From NCBI GenBank assembly GCA_025980505.1, contig JAICXI010000072.1, forward strand, positions 1 to 7,577: DNA of 7,577 nucleotides, given 5' to 3'. Source of the stretch: a bacterium. GTDB lineage: Bacteria > Oederibacteriota > Muellerivitia > Muellerivitales > Muellerivitaceae. This document shows, in pieces, positions 1-6,675 of the stretch. The position numbers were made by a program, and so were the translations under genes. Position 1 is the stretch's first letter; each line of letters starts with the position of its first letter. Under the pieces are notes generated by a model. That model saw only the letters and a list, made by a program, of their open reading frames with translations, was not told where the DNA came from and did not search any database.

Positions 1-785
1 CTGGAAACGGGTCCGCCGCTGTTGCAAATCGACACCAGGAAAGACACCGACTCAACGTTGCCGTTGGTGACGGGCGCCCCCAATTCGGTTTTGGTCACGG
101 TGAAGTTGGGAGGACCGATGGTGGGTTGGGGCGTGGGCAAGGTCACGCATTGGCGCCAAAAAAGAGCCCCCGATCCGCCACCGTAATCACCCGAGCAATC
201 GTTGGAAATGAACGGAAGCCGTACGCCGGTGACAGGGTTGAAAATGGGCTGGTTCCAGGTCGAGGCCGTTACGCCGCTGGAACAATAAGTGGTGCTGAAG
301 CCCCCGCCCGTGTAGGCGGGGTTGTACCAGGGCCGGCCGTTGGAATCATTGGGGGGAGGAGTGGTGGGGTTGCCGTTCGAGTCGTAGTAAACCGAGATGC
401 CGGCGGATTGGCTGCTGATGACCTCCGCCCCTCCCGTGCAATTAACCTGAAGGTACCAGGAACTATCGGTGTCCTGGGGCGCCGTATTTTGGGTGTAAAC
501 CGCCAAGCATACGCTGGTTCCGGTAAAATCGGCTTGGGGAACGGGAAAGCAAAACTGGCAGCCGGTGGAGTTCCAGTTGCAGTAACCCTGGGTGCTGATC
601 AAGTTGCCGTTGACGTAAAGGGTCGAATTGTCGTCGCCGGAGGAGCAAATTTGGGCCGACACGAAGCTGCCGGAAGAGCAGGGCGATTGGGCGCCAAGCG
701 GCGAGACGGCCAAGAACGGCAAGAGAGCAAGGGCCAGCCGGCAAAAACCAAAATTGATTTTAGAAGAGATTAAAGTTTTCCTCAT
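1..785 (-). CDS. Secreted Cys-rich protein with DUF11-like segment, 3' end missing
   Basis: The frame opens with ATG at 785-783 and stays open to the left edge (261 codons seen), so the C-terminus is missing. The N-terminus is a Sec signal peptide: basic residues in positions 2-9, a hydrophobic core at about 17-28, and a likely cleavage site after Ala32 (PLGA|QS). The mature part is rich in Ser, Thr, Gly, Asn and aromatic residues and has many cysteines (36, 47, 69, 75, 78, 93, 116 and more), as expected for an exported beta-rich, disulfide-bonded protein. From about residue 227 the pattern FTVTKT...VSFLVSICNSGG resembles the start of a DUF11-type beta-sandwich repeat of surface proteins. I do not recognise the family of the first 220 residues. 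No clear Shine-Dalgarno sequence precedes the ATG. It lies 65 bp downstream of the radical SAM gene on the same strand, so read-through is possible, but no functional link is evident. Confidence 0.8.
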   Translation of the reverse strand, partial: MRKTLISSKINFGFCRLALALLPFLAVSPLGAQSPCSSGSFVSAQICSSGDDNSTLYVNGNLISTQGYCNWNSTGCQFCFPVPQADFTGTSVCLAVYTQNTAPQDTDSSWYLQVNCTGGAEVISSQSAGISVYYDSNGNPTTPPPNDSNGRPWYNPAYTGGGFSTTYCSSGVTASTWNQPIFNPVTGVRLPFISNDCSGDYGGGSGALFWRQCVTLPTPQPTIGPPNFTVTKTELGAPVTNGNVESVSFLVSICNSGGPVS

Positions 786-850
786 GGACGCTTAAATATT
801 CCTATTCGCCTTTCCGTGCACCGGAGAGCCTGCGACTGTTCACCAAAGCC

Positions 851-1963
851 TCAATCCCGGGCGGAAGGTTGGTAGATACAAAAGGGGTCGGCACCCATGA
901 CGTTTCCGGTCATGGCGTAGCCCCGTGCGCGGGACCCCCCGCAAAAATAACGGTACTCGCAACGCCCGCATTTACCGAGCAAGGAATCGGCGTTGCGCAG
1001 GCGCTTGAAAAGCGGGCTGGTCTGGTAAATGTCGGCCAAGGGAAGATCCTTGATGTTGCCGCCCGAAAGGGGCAGGAAACCGCTGGGACAAACCTCGCCG
1101 GTATGGGAAATAAAGACGAACCCGCGGCCGTCGCTCACGCCCCGGGCCACCCGCATCAAGGCGGGAGTAGGGTGGTCGACTTCACCTTTCATTAATTGCT
1201 CGGGCGATACGCCTTGACGCTGCAGGATGATGCGGCGGAAATGATGCGCTTCGGTGGTCTTGATGTCGAACCATCCCAACTCCAGGATGTCGTAAAGCTG
1301 GTTCAGGATTTCCTCGGTATCCAAGGCGGTCAAAGCCTGGGTTTTTTGGGCCCGCCCGGTGGGGACCAGGAAAAAGACCGACCAGAGGTCGATGGAAAAG
1401 GACTTAATCACGCGGGCCATGTCCGCCACTTGATCCTTGTTGTGCCGGCCGATGGTGGTGTTGATCTGCAGGTGGATGCCCAGCTGTCGGATCAAGTCGG
1501 AAGCTTCCAGAAAGAGATCGTAGGTTCCCGGGATGCCGCGGAAAGTGTCGTGGGTATAGGCGTCGGCTCCGTCCAAGGAAAGGGAGATGCGGTTCAGTCC
1601 CGCGTCCCGCAGCTTCAGTAGGTTGGCCTCGGTCAACAAGGGAGTGACTGAAGGCGCCAAGGCGAAATTCATCCCCAGGCGGGAGCATTCTCCCACCAGT
1701 TCCATCAGGTCCCCCCGCTTGAGCGGGTCCCCTCCGGTGATCACAAAAAGGGGAACCTTCCATTCGGCGACCTGGCGGATCAAGCGCAGGGCCTGGTCCG
1801 TATCCAATTCGTCGGGATAACGCTTTGCCTGGGCTTCGGCCCGGCAGTGCACGCAGGCCAGGTCGCAGGCCCGGGTCGCCTCCCAAATGGCGATATAGGG
1901 ACGGTCGGAATAGAGATTCTGGGGAAGAATGGAGGATCCTGTCGTATCCATAGCGGGTCGCAT
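851..1963 (-). CDS. Radical SAM/SPASM enzyme of the NirJ/AhbC-AhbD-like group (TIGR04053-type)
   Basis: This is a cytoplasmic iron-sulfur enzyme that should cleave S-adenosylmethionine to start radical chemistry. Numbering from ATG 1963, the radical SAM cluster motif CxxxCxxC is Cys33, Cys37, Cys40 within TRACDLACVHCRAEA. It is followed by TGGDP (76-80) and SLDGADAYTHDTFRG (from 129). The C-terminus carries SPASM-type cysteines for auxiliary clusters: Cys292, 332, 335, 341 and 362. The pattern WExTRACDLACxHCRA, PLKR and FFLVPTGR recalls the TIGR04053 family, a relative of the heme-pathway enzymes NirJ, AhbC and AhbD; its substrate is not known to me. A GTG at 1975 gives four more residues. 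I prefer ATG 1963 because AGGAG lies 4 nt upstream of it and no such site precedes the GTG. The -10 and Crp/Fnr-type box upstream give a 5' leader of about 26 nt. No substrate peptide gene is visible beside it. Confidence 0.88.
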   Translation of the reverse strand: MRPAMDTTGSSILPQNLYSDRPYIAIWEATRACDLACVHCRAEAQAKRYPDELDTDQALRLIRQVAEWKVPLFVITGGDPLKRGDLMELVGECSRLGMNFALAPSVTPLLTEANLLKLRDAGLNRISLSLDGADAYTHDTFRGIPGTYDLFLEASDLIRQLGIHLQINTTIGRHNKDQVADMARVIKSFSIDLWSVFFLVPTGRAQKTQALTALDTEEILNQLYDILELGWFDIKTTEAHHFRRIILQRQGVSPEQLMKGEVDHPTPALMRVARGVSDGRGFVFISHTGEVCPSGFLPLSGGNIKDLPLADIYQTSPLFKRLRNADSLLGKCGRCEYRYFCGGSRARGYAMTGNVMGADPFCIYQPSARD

Positions 1964-1995
1964 TGCGCTCCTCACGAAAGTATCGGAATAAAACC

Positions 1996-2038
1996 AACTT
2001 ACCGGCGTTGCCGAGATTCCCGTATGACCTAAGTCATA
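1996..2038 (-). promoter_or_regulatory. Class II Crp/Fnr-type promoter of the radical SAM gene (box A)
   Basis: The box TATGACCTAAGTCATA (2023-2038) has perfect 6-bp inverted arms around a 4-bp spacer. On the minus strand a -10 hexamer TAAGTT (2001-1996) starts 21 bp after the box, putting the predicted start of transcription near 1989 and the box centre at about -41.5. The leader to ATG 1963 would be about 26 nt and contains the AGGAG. The same arrangement recurs at three other boxes in this window. Confidence 0.7.
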
Positions 2039-2120
2039 GGCTATTTCTGGAAAAATTAATATTTTCCGGGACTTGCGGCGAAAAAGGGCTGGGAAAAGGG
2101 GTTTAGACGGAGTTCCCTGA

Positions 2121-2158
2121 AAATAAAAAAACCGGTCCCGCCGGGCTTAGGGCGGCGG
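2121..2158 (-). terminator. Possible minus-strand intrinsic terminator
   Basis: Read on the minus strand, CCGCCG (2158-2153) can pair with CGGCGG (2143-2138) across a 9-nt loop, followed 6 nt later by seven Ts (2131-2125). A smaller CCGG hairpin abuts the T run directly. It would stop minus-strand transcription before box A and so insulate the radical SAM promoter. The gap between stem and T run makes this a weak candidate, and no minus-strand transcript that would need it is evident. Confidence 0.3.
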
Positions 2159-2196
2159 TGGGTTCGAAACAACGTTTCCCAAAAAAACAAAAGGTT

Positions 2197-2239
2197 TCTG
2201 ACTTCCGTCATAAAAGATTTTGAGGCGCTTTTTTATATT
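2197..2239 (+). promoter_or_regulatory. Class II Crp/Fnr-type promoter of the small RNA (box D)
   Basis: TCTGACTTCCGTCATA (2197-2212) matches the box consensus in both arms except one base (C2198). A strong -10, TATATT (2234-2239), begins exactly 21 bp downstream, predicting a start at about 2246 with the box centred at -41.5. The transcript it would make runs straight into the strong terminator at 2319-2349. No open reading frame with a ribosome binding site lies between. Confidence 0.72.
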
Positions 2240-2245
2240 ACGTCG

Positions 2246-2349
2246 TGAAGGGGTTCCTGTTTGGCATCCTTTGGGTGCCGGCGGCTTCATCGCCGCTGTC
2301 GGAGGGAACTTTCTTCAGCCCCGGATAGCTCCCCTACCGGGGTTTTTTT
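2246..2349 (+). ncRNA. Candidate regulated small RNA, three-way junction plus terminator
   Basis: This is a predicted transcript of about 104 nt between its own -10 (2234-2239) and a strong intrinsic terminator. By hand it folds compactly. A closing helix pairs 2247-2257 with 2305-2316, with a one-base bulge at U2312, two G.U pairs and a core of GUUCC with GGAAC. It encloses two hairpins: GGCATCC/GGGTGCC (2263-2269 with 2273-2279, 3-nt loop) and GCGGC/GCCGC (2281-2285 with 2292-2296, loop UUCAUC). The terminator hairpin starts 2 nt after the closing helix. I recognise no known RNA family or riboswitch in it. The next gene starts 255 nt downstream and has its own box, so a trans-acting sRNA seems more likely than a leader switch. 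A GTG frame of 27 codons (2245-2328) crosses it but has no ribosome binding site and would start at or before the predicted transcript end. Confidence 0.62.
2319..2349 (+). terminator. Strong intrinsic terminator of the small RNA
   Basis: CCCCGG (2319-2324) pairs with CCGGGG (2337-2342). TAG (2326-2328) with CTA (2334-2336) extends the stem to 9 bp, with A2325 bulged and loop CTCCC. Seven Ts follow (2343-2349), then A and TTTT. It is oriented on the plus strand only; on the minus strand no T run follows the stem. It lies in the middle of a divergent intergenic region, where a terminator makes sense only if something small is transcribed there. Confidence 0.85.
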
Positions 2350-2542
2350 ATTTTAGGCCCACCCTTTCCACGCTCCCCCTTCCAGGCGGGGGATGGCCCC
2401 TTCAAAAGAGAATCAAAACCCGAAGTCGTCCAAAGAAAAGGATCTGTCATCCCCCAAGGAGCAACGTCACTTTAAAATAGAGGGTGGAACAGGGCCTCCC
2501 GTCTTATCTCCCCAAGGTGTATCCGGAGAATCCATCCGGGCT
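2350..2542. other. Spacer between small RNA terminator and ATPase promoter
   Basis: I see no supported gene here. An ATG frame runs from 2393 to 2608 and overlaps the ATPase start, but its product is hydrophilic and low in complexity, it has no sensible ribosome binding site, and box B lies inside it. A short CCCCC/GGGGG inverted repeat near 2374-2390 has no T run. Confidence 0.5.
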
Positions 2543-2558
2543 TATGACATTTGTCATA
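2543..2558 (+). promoter_or_regulatory. Crp/Fnr-type box upstream of the ATPase-DedA operon (box B)
   Basis: TATGACATTTGTCATA has perfect 6-bp arms and lies 46 bp before the ATPase ATG. The hexamer 21 bp downstream is TTGGAT (2580-2585), a poor -10; an alternative, TAAAAA, lies at 2571-2576. The box is therefore as well conserved as the others, but the promoter position, and whether the regulator activates or represses here, is less certain. Confidence 0.6.
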
Positions 2559-2604
2559 GCCTCTTGGGAATAAAAAGGATTGGATGGGAAACTAGGAAAA
2601 CAAA

Positions 2605-5124
2605 ATGACCGCATCGAACAAAATTCTTCCAACCCAATGGCATGGTCTCACGACTTCCGAAGCCGCCCGGCGGCTTCAGGTTTACGGCCCTAACCGCCTA
2701 AAGGCGGAAGACCCTTATGAACGCCTGAAGGAATTCCTGAAGATCCTGGGCGACCCCATGGCTGTCATGCTGGCTTTGGCGGCGGCCACGTATTTTCTGT
2801 TGGGTGAAAACCGGGACGGCTTCATCCTCCTGGCCGCGCTTGTGCCGGTCTTGGCCGTAGACGTCGCCTTGGAGGCGCGTTCCCGCGAGGCCTTAAAAAA
2901 ACTTTCCGAGGCCATGGCACCGAAGGCCCGCGTCGTCCGGGATGGGCAAGAAAGGGAAGTGCCTTCCGAAACACTGGTGCCGGGCGACCTTTTGGCATTG
3001 CGGGAAGGCGACCGGGTGCTGGCCGACGGGGTTATCCGGCAATGCGCGAACTTTTCCATGGACGAATCCTCCTTGACCGGCGAATCTGAACCGGTTTCCA
3101 AAAGAGTGTTAGAAAAAGCGCGGGAGGCGGAAGAGGGGACGGAATGCCTTTTCTTCGCGGGTTCGACGGCGTTGACCGGCCAAGCCTATGGGGAAATAAT
3201 CCAAACGGGTTTGAACACCCGTTACGGGAAGATTGCGCAGCTCGTGGCGGAAGCCGCCGTTGAAGCCACTCCCCTCCAAAAAAAAACGGGCCAATTGGTC
3301 CACCGCCTCGTCCAAGTGGCGGTGGCCGTGGCCGTTGGTGTCATGGCCCTGGAACTGTTCCGCGGCCTTTCCTTTTATAAGGCCTTTCTCTCGGCGGTGA
3401 GCCTCACCATTGCCGCCATGCCGGAGGAATTCCCCCTGGTTTTTACCCTCTTCCTTACCTTAGGGGCCTTCCGGCTTTCCCGCCAGGGAGTGCTCATTAA
3501 GCGTATGGCTTGCGTGGAAACCTTGGGTTCCACCACCGTCATTTGCGTGGATAAGACCGGCACCCTGACCGCAGGCCGGTTCCTGCTGGATTCCCACCAG
3601 CCACTGACCTCCTGGGTCACGGAAGAGGCGGTGCTGGAAGCCTCGGTCCTGGCCTGTGAGCTTTCACCGGCCGATCCCATGGAAAAGGCCATCCTGAACC
3701 ACACGGAGGAACACGGAATCCACGTGCAAAAGGTCCAGGAAAGGTGGGAGCTGGTTTACGATTATGATTTCGACCCCCTGGGCAAGCATATGTCCCATGT
3801 GTGGAGGAAAAAGGAAGACCCGACGGCCTGGCGCATCGTGGCGAAGGGCGCCTTGGAAGGAATCCTGGAACATTGTGAGATCTCGCCGGCCGAGCGGACG
3901 GCGGCGGAAAGCGAGAATGAAAAGCTGGCTTCCCACGGCGCCAGGGTGCTGGCGGTGGCGGGAAGGGAAGGCCGAGCTTTTACCGGCAAAAGAGAGGAAG
4001 ACGAAAGGGACCTGAAGTTTTTCGGACTCCTAGCTTTCCACGATCCGCTCCGTCCCGACGTGCCCGGCGCCGTGGCCTTGTGCCAGCAGGCCGGTATCCG
4101 CGTGAAAATCATCACCGGCGATCACTTGTTGACCGCCCACGCGGTGGCCGACGCGGCCGGCATTATTCATGAACCGGAGGACCTGATCAACGCGACAAGC
4201 CTTTCCCACCTCAGCCCAGAAGCCTTCGCTGAAAAGGCCCGGAAGGGCGTGGTTTTCGCCCGCGTCCAGCCGGAACAGAAATACGCGCTGGTGGAAGCAC
4301 TGAAAAAGTCGGGCGAGGTGGTGGCCATGACGGGGGACGGCATCAACGACGCGCCCGCCCTGAGGAAAGCCGACATCGGCATCGCCATGGGATTGAAAGG
4401 CACCGAGGTGGCCCGGGCCTCGGCGGACATGGTGCTGCTTTCGGACAGCTTTGCCTCCATTGTGGCGACGGTTTCGGAGGGTCGACGTATCTTCGCCAAC
4501 ATCCAGCGCTCCTTCCTTTTCCTTATCGCTTTCCACATCCCCATTGTGGCGCTGGCGCTTCTTTGCCCCCTCCTAGGCTATCCCTTGTTTTACCTGCCGA
4601 TCCATTTGGTCTGGTTGGAACTGATCGTCCACCCGGTCTCAGCGCTGGTTTTTGAGGCCGAACCGGCCCTCCCGGATGCCATGCGTCGGCCCCCCCGCGA
4701 CCCCCATGCGCCCCTCCTCTCCCTTCCCCGGGTCCTTCTTTCGGCTTTGACGGGGGTGTTTTTGACGGCTGCGGTCCTCGGCTTTTATGTGACGCGCTTG
4801 CCCCAGGGCGAAATCGTGGCGCGAAGCGCCGGCATGGCGGTTCTTATCCTGGGAATCCTTCTCTTGATCTGGTCGGAGCGGGCCGTGGACAAACCCTGGT
4901 GGGAAATGCCCTTTCCCCGCACCCGTCGTTTTTGGATCATCGGATGCCTGGTGGGCTTGAGCCTTCCAGCCATCCTGGAATTCCAACCGCTGGCTTCCGT
5001 TTTTCGGATGGCTCCCCTGGCCCCGGGGGACTGGGAGCGGGCCGCGCTTTTGGCCTTCGCCGCCGTGGGTTGGAGAATGTTCGGTTTCGGCTTTTTGGAA
5101 CGGCGCCACCCCCGCTCGAGCTAG
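2605..5124 (+). CDS. P-type cation-transporting ATPase, P2-like with PEEFP motif
   Basis: This integral membrane pump uses ATP and a phospho-aspartate intermediate to move a cation; the ion is not certain. In order: cation-ATPase N domain (GLTTSEAARRLQVYGPNRL, about 14-32), M1-M2 (about 52-90), actuator motif TGES (158-161), M3-M4 (about 233-290) with PEEFP at 273-277, phosphorylation motif DKTGT with Asp316, nucleotide-binding KGA (414-416), TGDH (504-507), hinge TGDGINDAP from 576, then M5-M10 (about 637-832). All catalytic motifs are intact. No N-terminal metal-binding CxxC domain is present, arguing against a P1B heavy-metal pump. M4 has PEEFP rather than the PEGLP of SERCA, and M6 reads LVWLELIVHP (Glu672, His676) rather than an Asn/Asp calcium site, so a calcium label would be unsafe. 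At 839 residues it is a little short for the P2 group. AGGA at 2594-2597 supports the ATG. The DedA gene follows after 11 bp. Confidence 0.9.
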   Translation: MTASNKILPTQWHGLTTSEAARRLQVYGPNRLKAEDPYERLKEFLKILGDPMAVMLALAAATYFLLGENRDGFILLAALVPVLAVDVALEARSREALKKLSEAMAPKARVVRDGQEREVPSETLVPGDLLALREGDRVLADGVIRQCANFSMDESSLTGESEPVSKRVLEKAREAEEGTECLFFAGSTALTGQAYGEIIQTGLNTRYGKIAQLVAEAAVEATPLQKKTGQLVHRLVQVAVAVAVGVMALELFRGLSFYKAFLSAVSLTIAAMPEEFPLVFTLFLTLGAFRLSRQGVLIKRMACVETLGSTTVICVDKTGTLTAGRFLLDSHQPLTSWVTEEAVLEASVLACELSPADPMEKAILNHTEEHGIHVQKVQERWELVYDYDFDPLGKHMSHVWRKKEDPTAWRIVAKGALEGILEHCEISPAERTAAESENEKLASHGARVLAVAGREGRAFTGKREEDERDLKFFGLLAFHDPLRPDVPGAVALCQQAGIRVKIITGDHLLTAHAVADAAGIIHEPEDLINATSLSHLSPEAFAEKARKGVVFARVQPEQKYALVEALKKSGEVVAMTGDGINDAPALRKADIGIAMGLKGTEVARASADMVLLSDSFASIVATVSEGRRIFANIQRSFLFLIAFHIPIVALALLCPLLGYPLFYLPIHLVWLELIVHPVSALVFEAEPALPDAMRRPPRDPHAPLLSLPRVLLSALTGVFLTAAVLGFYVTRLPQGEIVARSAGMAVLILGILLLIWSERAVDKPWWEMPFPRTRRFWIIGCLVGLSLPAILEFQPLASVFRMAPLAPGDWERAALLAFAAVGWRMFGFGFLERRHPRSS

Positions 5125-5135
5125 AAAGGTCCCCC

Positions 5136-5756
5136 ATGCCGGATTGGCTGTTCAGTCTCCTTAACGATTACGGCTACCTGATCCTTTTCCTGGTGGTGTT
5201 CTTGAACAACGCCGGCATTCCCCTGCCGGGGGACACCTTTCTCCTGGCCGCGGGCGCGCTGTCGGAGAGCGGGCTTCTTGCGCCGCACTGGACCGTCGCG
5301 GCCGGCGCGGCGGCTTGTTTTCTGGGGGGGACCTTGGGCTACGAGGTGGGGCACCGCATGGGACGGAGGCTTTTGACCCATCCCCGTTGGTTCCGCCTGG
5401 GGCCGGACAAAATGGACCGGATTGACCGGTTCTTCCAACGCTACGGTCCCAAGGCCGTTTTCTTCGCCCGGTTTGTGGCACTGGTCCATCCGGTCACGGG
5501 TATTTTGGCGGGGGTGGGTGGGATTCCCCGGCGCATATTCATGGTTTACAACCTGGCCGGTTCGGTGGCTTACAGCCTTTGCTACACCTTCCTGGGGTAC
5601 TTTTTTGGGGAGAGTTGGGATTGGCTCAAGGCTTGGCTGGGGAAGACCGCCGTTTATTTCCTGGCCCTTCTTTTGGTCCTGGTGCTTTTGACCATGCTCC
5701 TGCGTCGGCCCCTTTCCGGGCTTCTGGAGCGGTTTTCCAACAAAAGGAAAGGTTAA
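5136..5756 (+). CDS. DedA/SNARE-associated family membrane protein
   Basis: This 206-residue inner-membrane protein belongs to the DedA (PF09335) family, whose members act in membrane homeostasis, with roles proposed in lipid carrier recycling and proton-dependent transport. Visible family marks are the re-entrant segment FLNNAGIPLPGDTFLLAAG (22-40), GYEVGHRMGR, the second conserved loop FFARFVALVHPVTGILAG from about 109, and several hydrophobic helices including a C-terminal one. Two usual acidic or basic positions differ: Asp33 stands where Glu is common after the PxP motif, and His118 stands where a second Arg often follows the ARF arginine (Arg112). The start is ATG 5136, with AAAGGT 6 nt upstream and 11 bp after the ATPase stop, so the two genes are almost certainly one transcript. 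An in-frame extension back to 4899 would overlap the ATPase by more than 200 bp and is unlikely. Function with the ATPase is inferred from linkage only. Confidence 0.88.
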   Translation: MPDWLFSLLNDYGYLILFLVVFLNNAGIPLPGDTFLLAAGALSESGLLAPHWTVAAGAAACFLGGTLGYEVGHRMGRRLLTHPRWFRLGPDKMDRIDRFFQRYGPKAVFFARFVALVHPVTGILAGVGGIPRRIFMVYNLAGSVAYSLCYTFLGYFFGESWDWLKAWLGKTAVYFLALLLVLVLLTMLLRRPLSGLLERFSNKRKG

Positions 5757-5776
5757 CGCCCTCCCCCCGCAAGGTT

Positions 5777-5819
5777 CCTGATTTCCGTCATAAATCCATC
5801 TGCGTTCAAGGCGTATAAA
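5777..5819 (+). promoter_or_regulatory. Class II Crp/Fnr-type promoter of the RIC-like gene (box E)
   Basis: CCTGATTTCCGTCATA (5777-5792) keeps a perfect right arm and TGA in the left arm, with three left-arm mismatches. The -10 TATAAA (5814-5819) starts 21 bp downstream, so transcription should begin near 5826 with the box centred at -41.5. The leader to TTG 5849 is about 23 nt and holds the Shine-Dalgarno sequence. The surrounding 24 bp (5771-5794) match those of box D (2191-2214) at 22 positions. Confidence 0.7.
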
Positions 5820-5848
5820 AATGACTTGCTTCATTTAGGGAGGTGTTT

Positions 5849-6598
5849 TTGAGCCGCCTGAACCTTCAACAAACCATCCGGGCTTTGGCCGATGAAACGC
5901 CCGAAATACTGCCCGTATTGGAAAAAATGGGCGTGGATTTTGAAACCGTCCAAGACGCCACCTTGGGCGAAATCTGCGAAAAAAGGGGGTTGTCTTCCCG
6001 CACCCTCAGCTGGTTGCTGGAAGCCGCCAAACGGGACACCCAACTTTTGGATTGGAAGACCCTCAAGAACTACGAAATCCCCCAACTGGTCGGCTATATC
6101 CTGTTCAACCACCATGATTATGCGGAAAGGGAATTGCCGCGCCTGGAGCAGATTCTGGAGGATGCGGTGCGCCAGGACGGCGCGGACCACCCCGAGTTGT
6201 TGGAACTGCAGGCCCTTTTCCGCGATTTCAAGGAATTCTTCCTGGGGCACATGCGGGAAGAGGAAAGGCAGCTCTTTCCCTTCTGCCTGATGTCGGCGGC
6301 TTACCCGGAAACCTCCCGGCTGGACGAAAAAAGCATCGAAAGACTCATCCATATCGTGCAAAACGAAGACCAGGAAATGACGCTAGACCTGGAACGGCTC
6401 CGGCAGAAGACGCGGTGGTACCACGTTCCCGAGAACGTGGGGGAATATTACCGGAAGCTGATGCAAGGCCTGCGGACTTTGGAAATCGACCTTCGGCGGC
6501 ACATTCGGGTGGAAAATCAAATCCTGTTCCCTAAAGTGGTGGCCGCCCAAGTGAAGCTTTTGAAAGGCGGAGGGGCAAACGCCTCCCTACCGAGTTAA
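5849..6598 (+). CDS. RIC/ScdA/YtfE-like di-iron hemerythrin protein, divergent
   Basis: This cytoplasmic protein of 249 residues resembles the RIC family (YtfE, ScdA, DnrN), di-iron proteins linked to repair of iron-sulfur centres after nitrosative or oxidative damage. Residues 5-55 look like the ScdA_N/DUF1858 helical domain (ETPEILPVLEKMGVDF), but the cysteines normally next to that motif are absent. A hemerythrin-like four-helix domain follows: His88/His89 (NHHDYAERELPRL), His134 with Glu138 (GHMREEE), and His218 with Glu222 (RRHIRVENQILFP). The third helix reads IHIVQNEDQE. By my alignment Asp174 stands where the family has the His of its EH motif; His168 is nearby. The start is TTG 5849, because AGGGAGG (5837-5843) lies 5 nt upstream; GTG 5843 overlaps that site. 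It follows dedA by 92 bp with its own regulated promoter. It could instead be a hemerythrin-type oxygen or NO sensor. Confidence 0.82.
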   Translation: MSRLNLQQTIRALADETPEILPVLEKMGVDFETVQDATLGEICEKRGLSSRTLSWLLEAAKRDTQLLDWKTLKNYEIPQLVGYILFNHHDYAERELPRLEQILEDAVRQDGADHPELLELQALFRDFKEFFLGHMREEERQLFPFCLMSAAYPETSRLDEKSIERLIHIVQNEDQEMTLDLERLRQKTRWYHVPENVGEYYRKLMQGLRTLEIDLRRHIRVENQILFPKVVAAQVKLLKGGGANASLPS

Positions 6599-6675
6599 GC
6601 CGGTTCCGAAAGAACGGTAGGCCCGCATTCCGGAAAGATTCCCTTCCCCGGCGTTTGTCCCCCCTTGTCCTGTTC

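Noticed and set aside
126..773. Long plus-strand reading frame of 215 codons
   Set aside because: It lies opposite the secreted-protein gene, whose signal peptide and cysteine pattern are coherent. The plus-strand product is Gly/Val/Arg-rich with no family resemblance.
895..915. Inverted repeat CCATGAC-N7-GTCATGG that resembles the regulatory box
   Set aside because: The spacer is 7 bp instead of 4, the outer bases differ, and it lies inside the radical SAM coding region where two Met codons (MTGNVMG) create it.
2245..2328. GTG-initiated 27-codon frame with a hydrophobic start inside the small RNA
   Set aside because: It has no ribosome binding site, the GTG falls at or before the predicted transcript start, and the same bases form stable helices. 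A leaderless peptide is not fully excluded.
2393..2608. 71-codon frame whose stop overlaps the ATPase start as ATGA
   Set aside because: Box B and the ATPase promoter region lie inside it, the product is low in complexity, and no good ribosome binding site is present.
4899..5135. N-terminal extension of the DedA frame into the ATPase gene
   Set aside because: The extension would overlap the ATPase by over 200 bp, while ATG 5136 has a Shine-Dalgarno sequence and gives the normal DedA N-terminus.
6566..6624. Hairpins at the end of the RIC-like gene (GGAGG/CCTCC and CCGGTTC/GAACGG)
   Set aside because: Neither is followed by a T run, and one stem is bulged, so I do not call a terminator.
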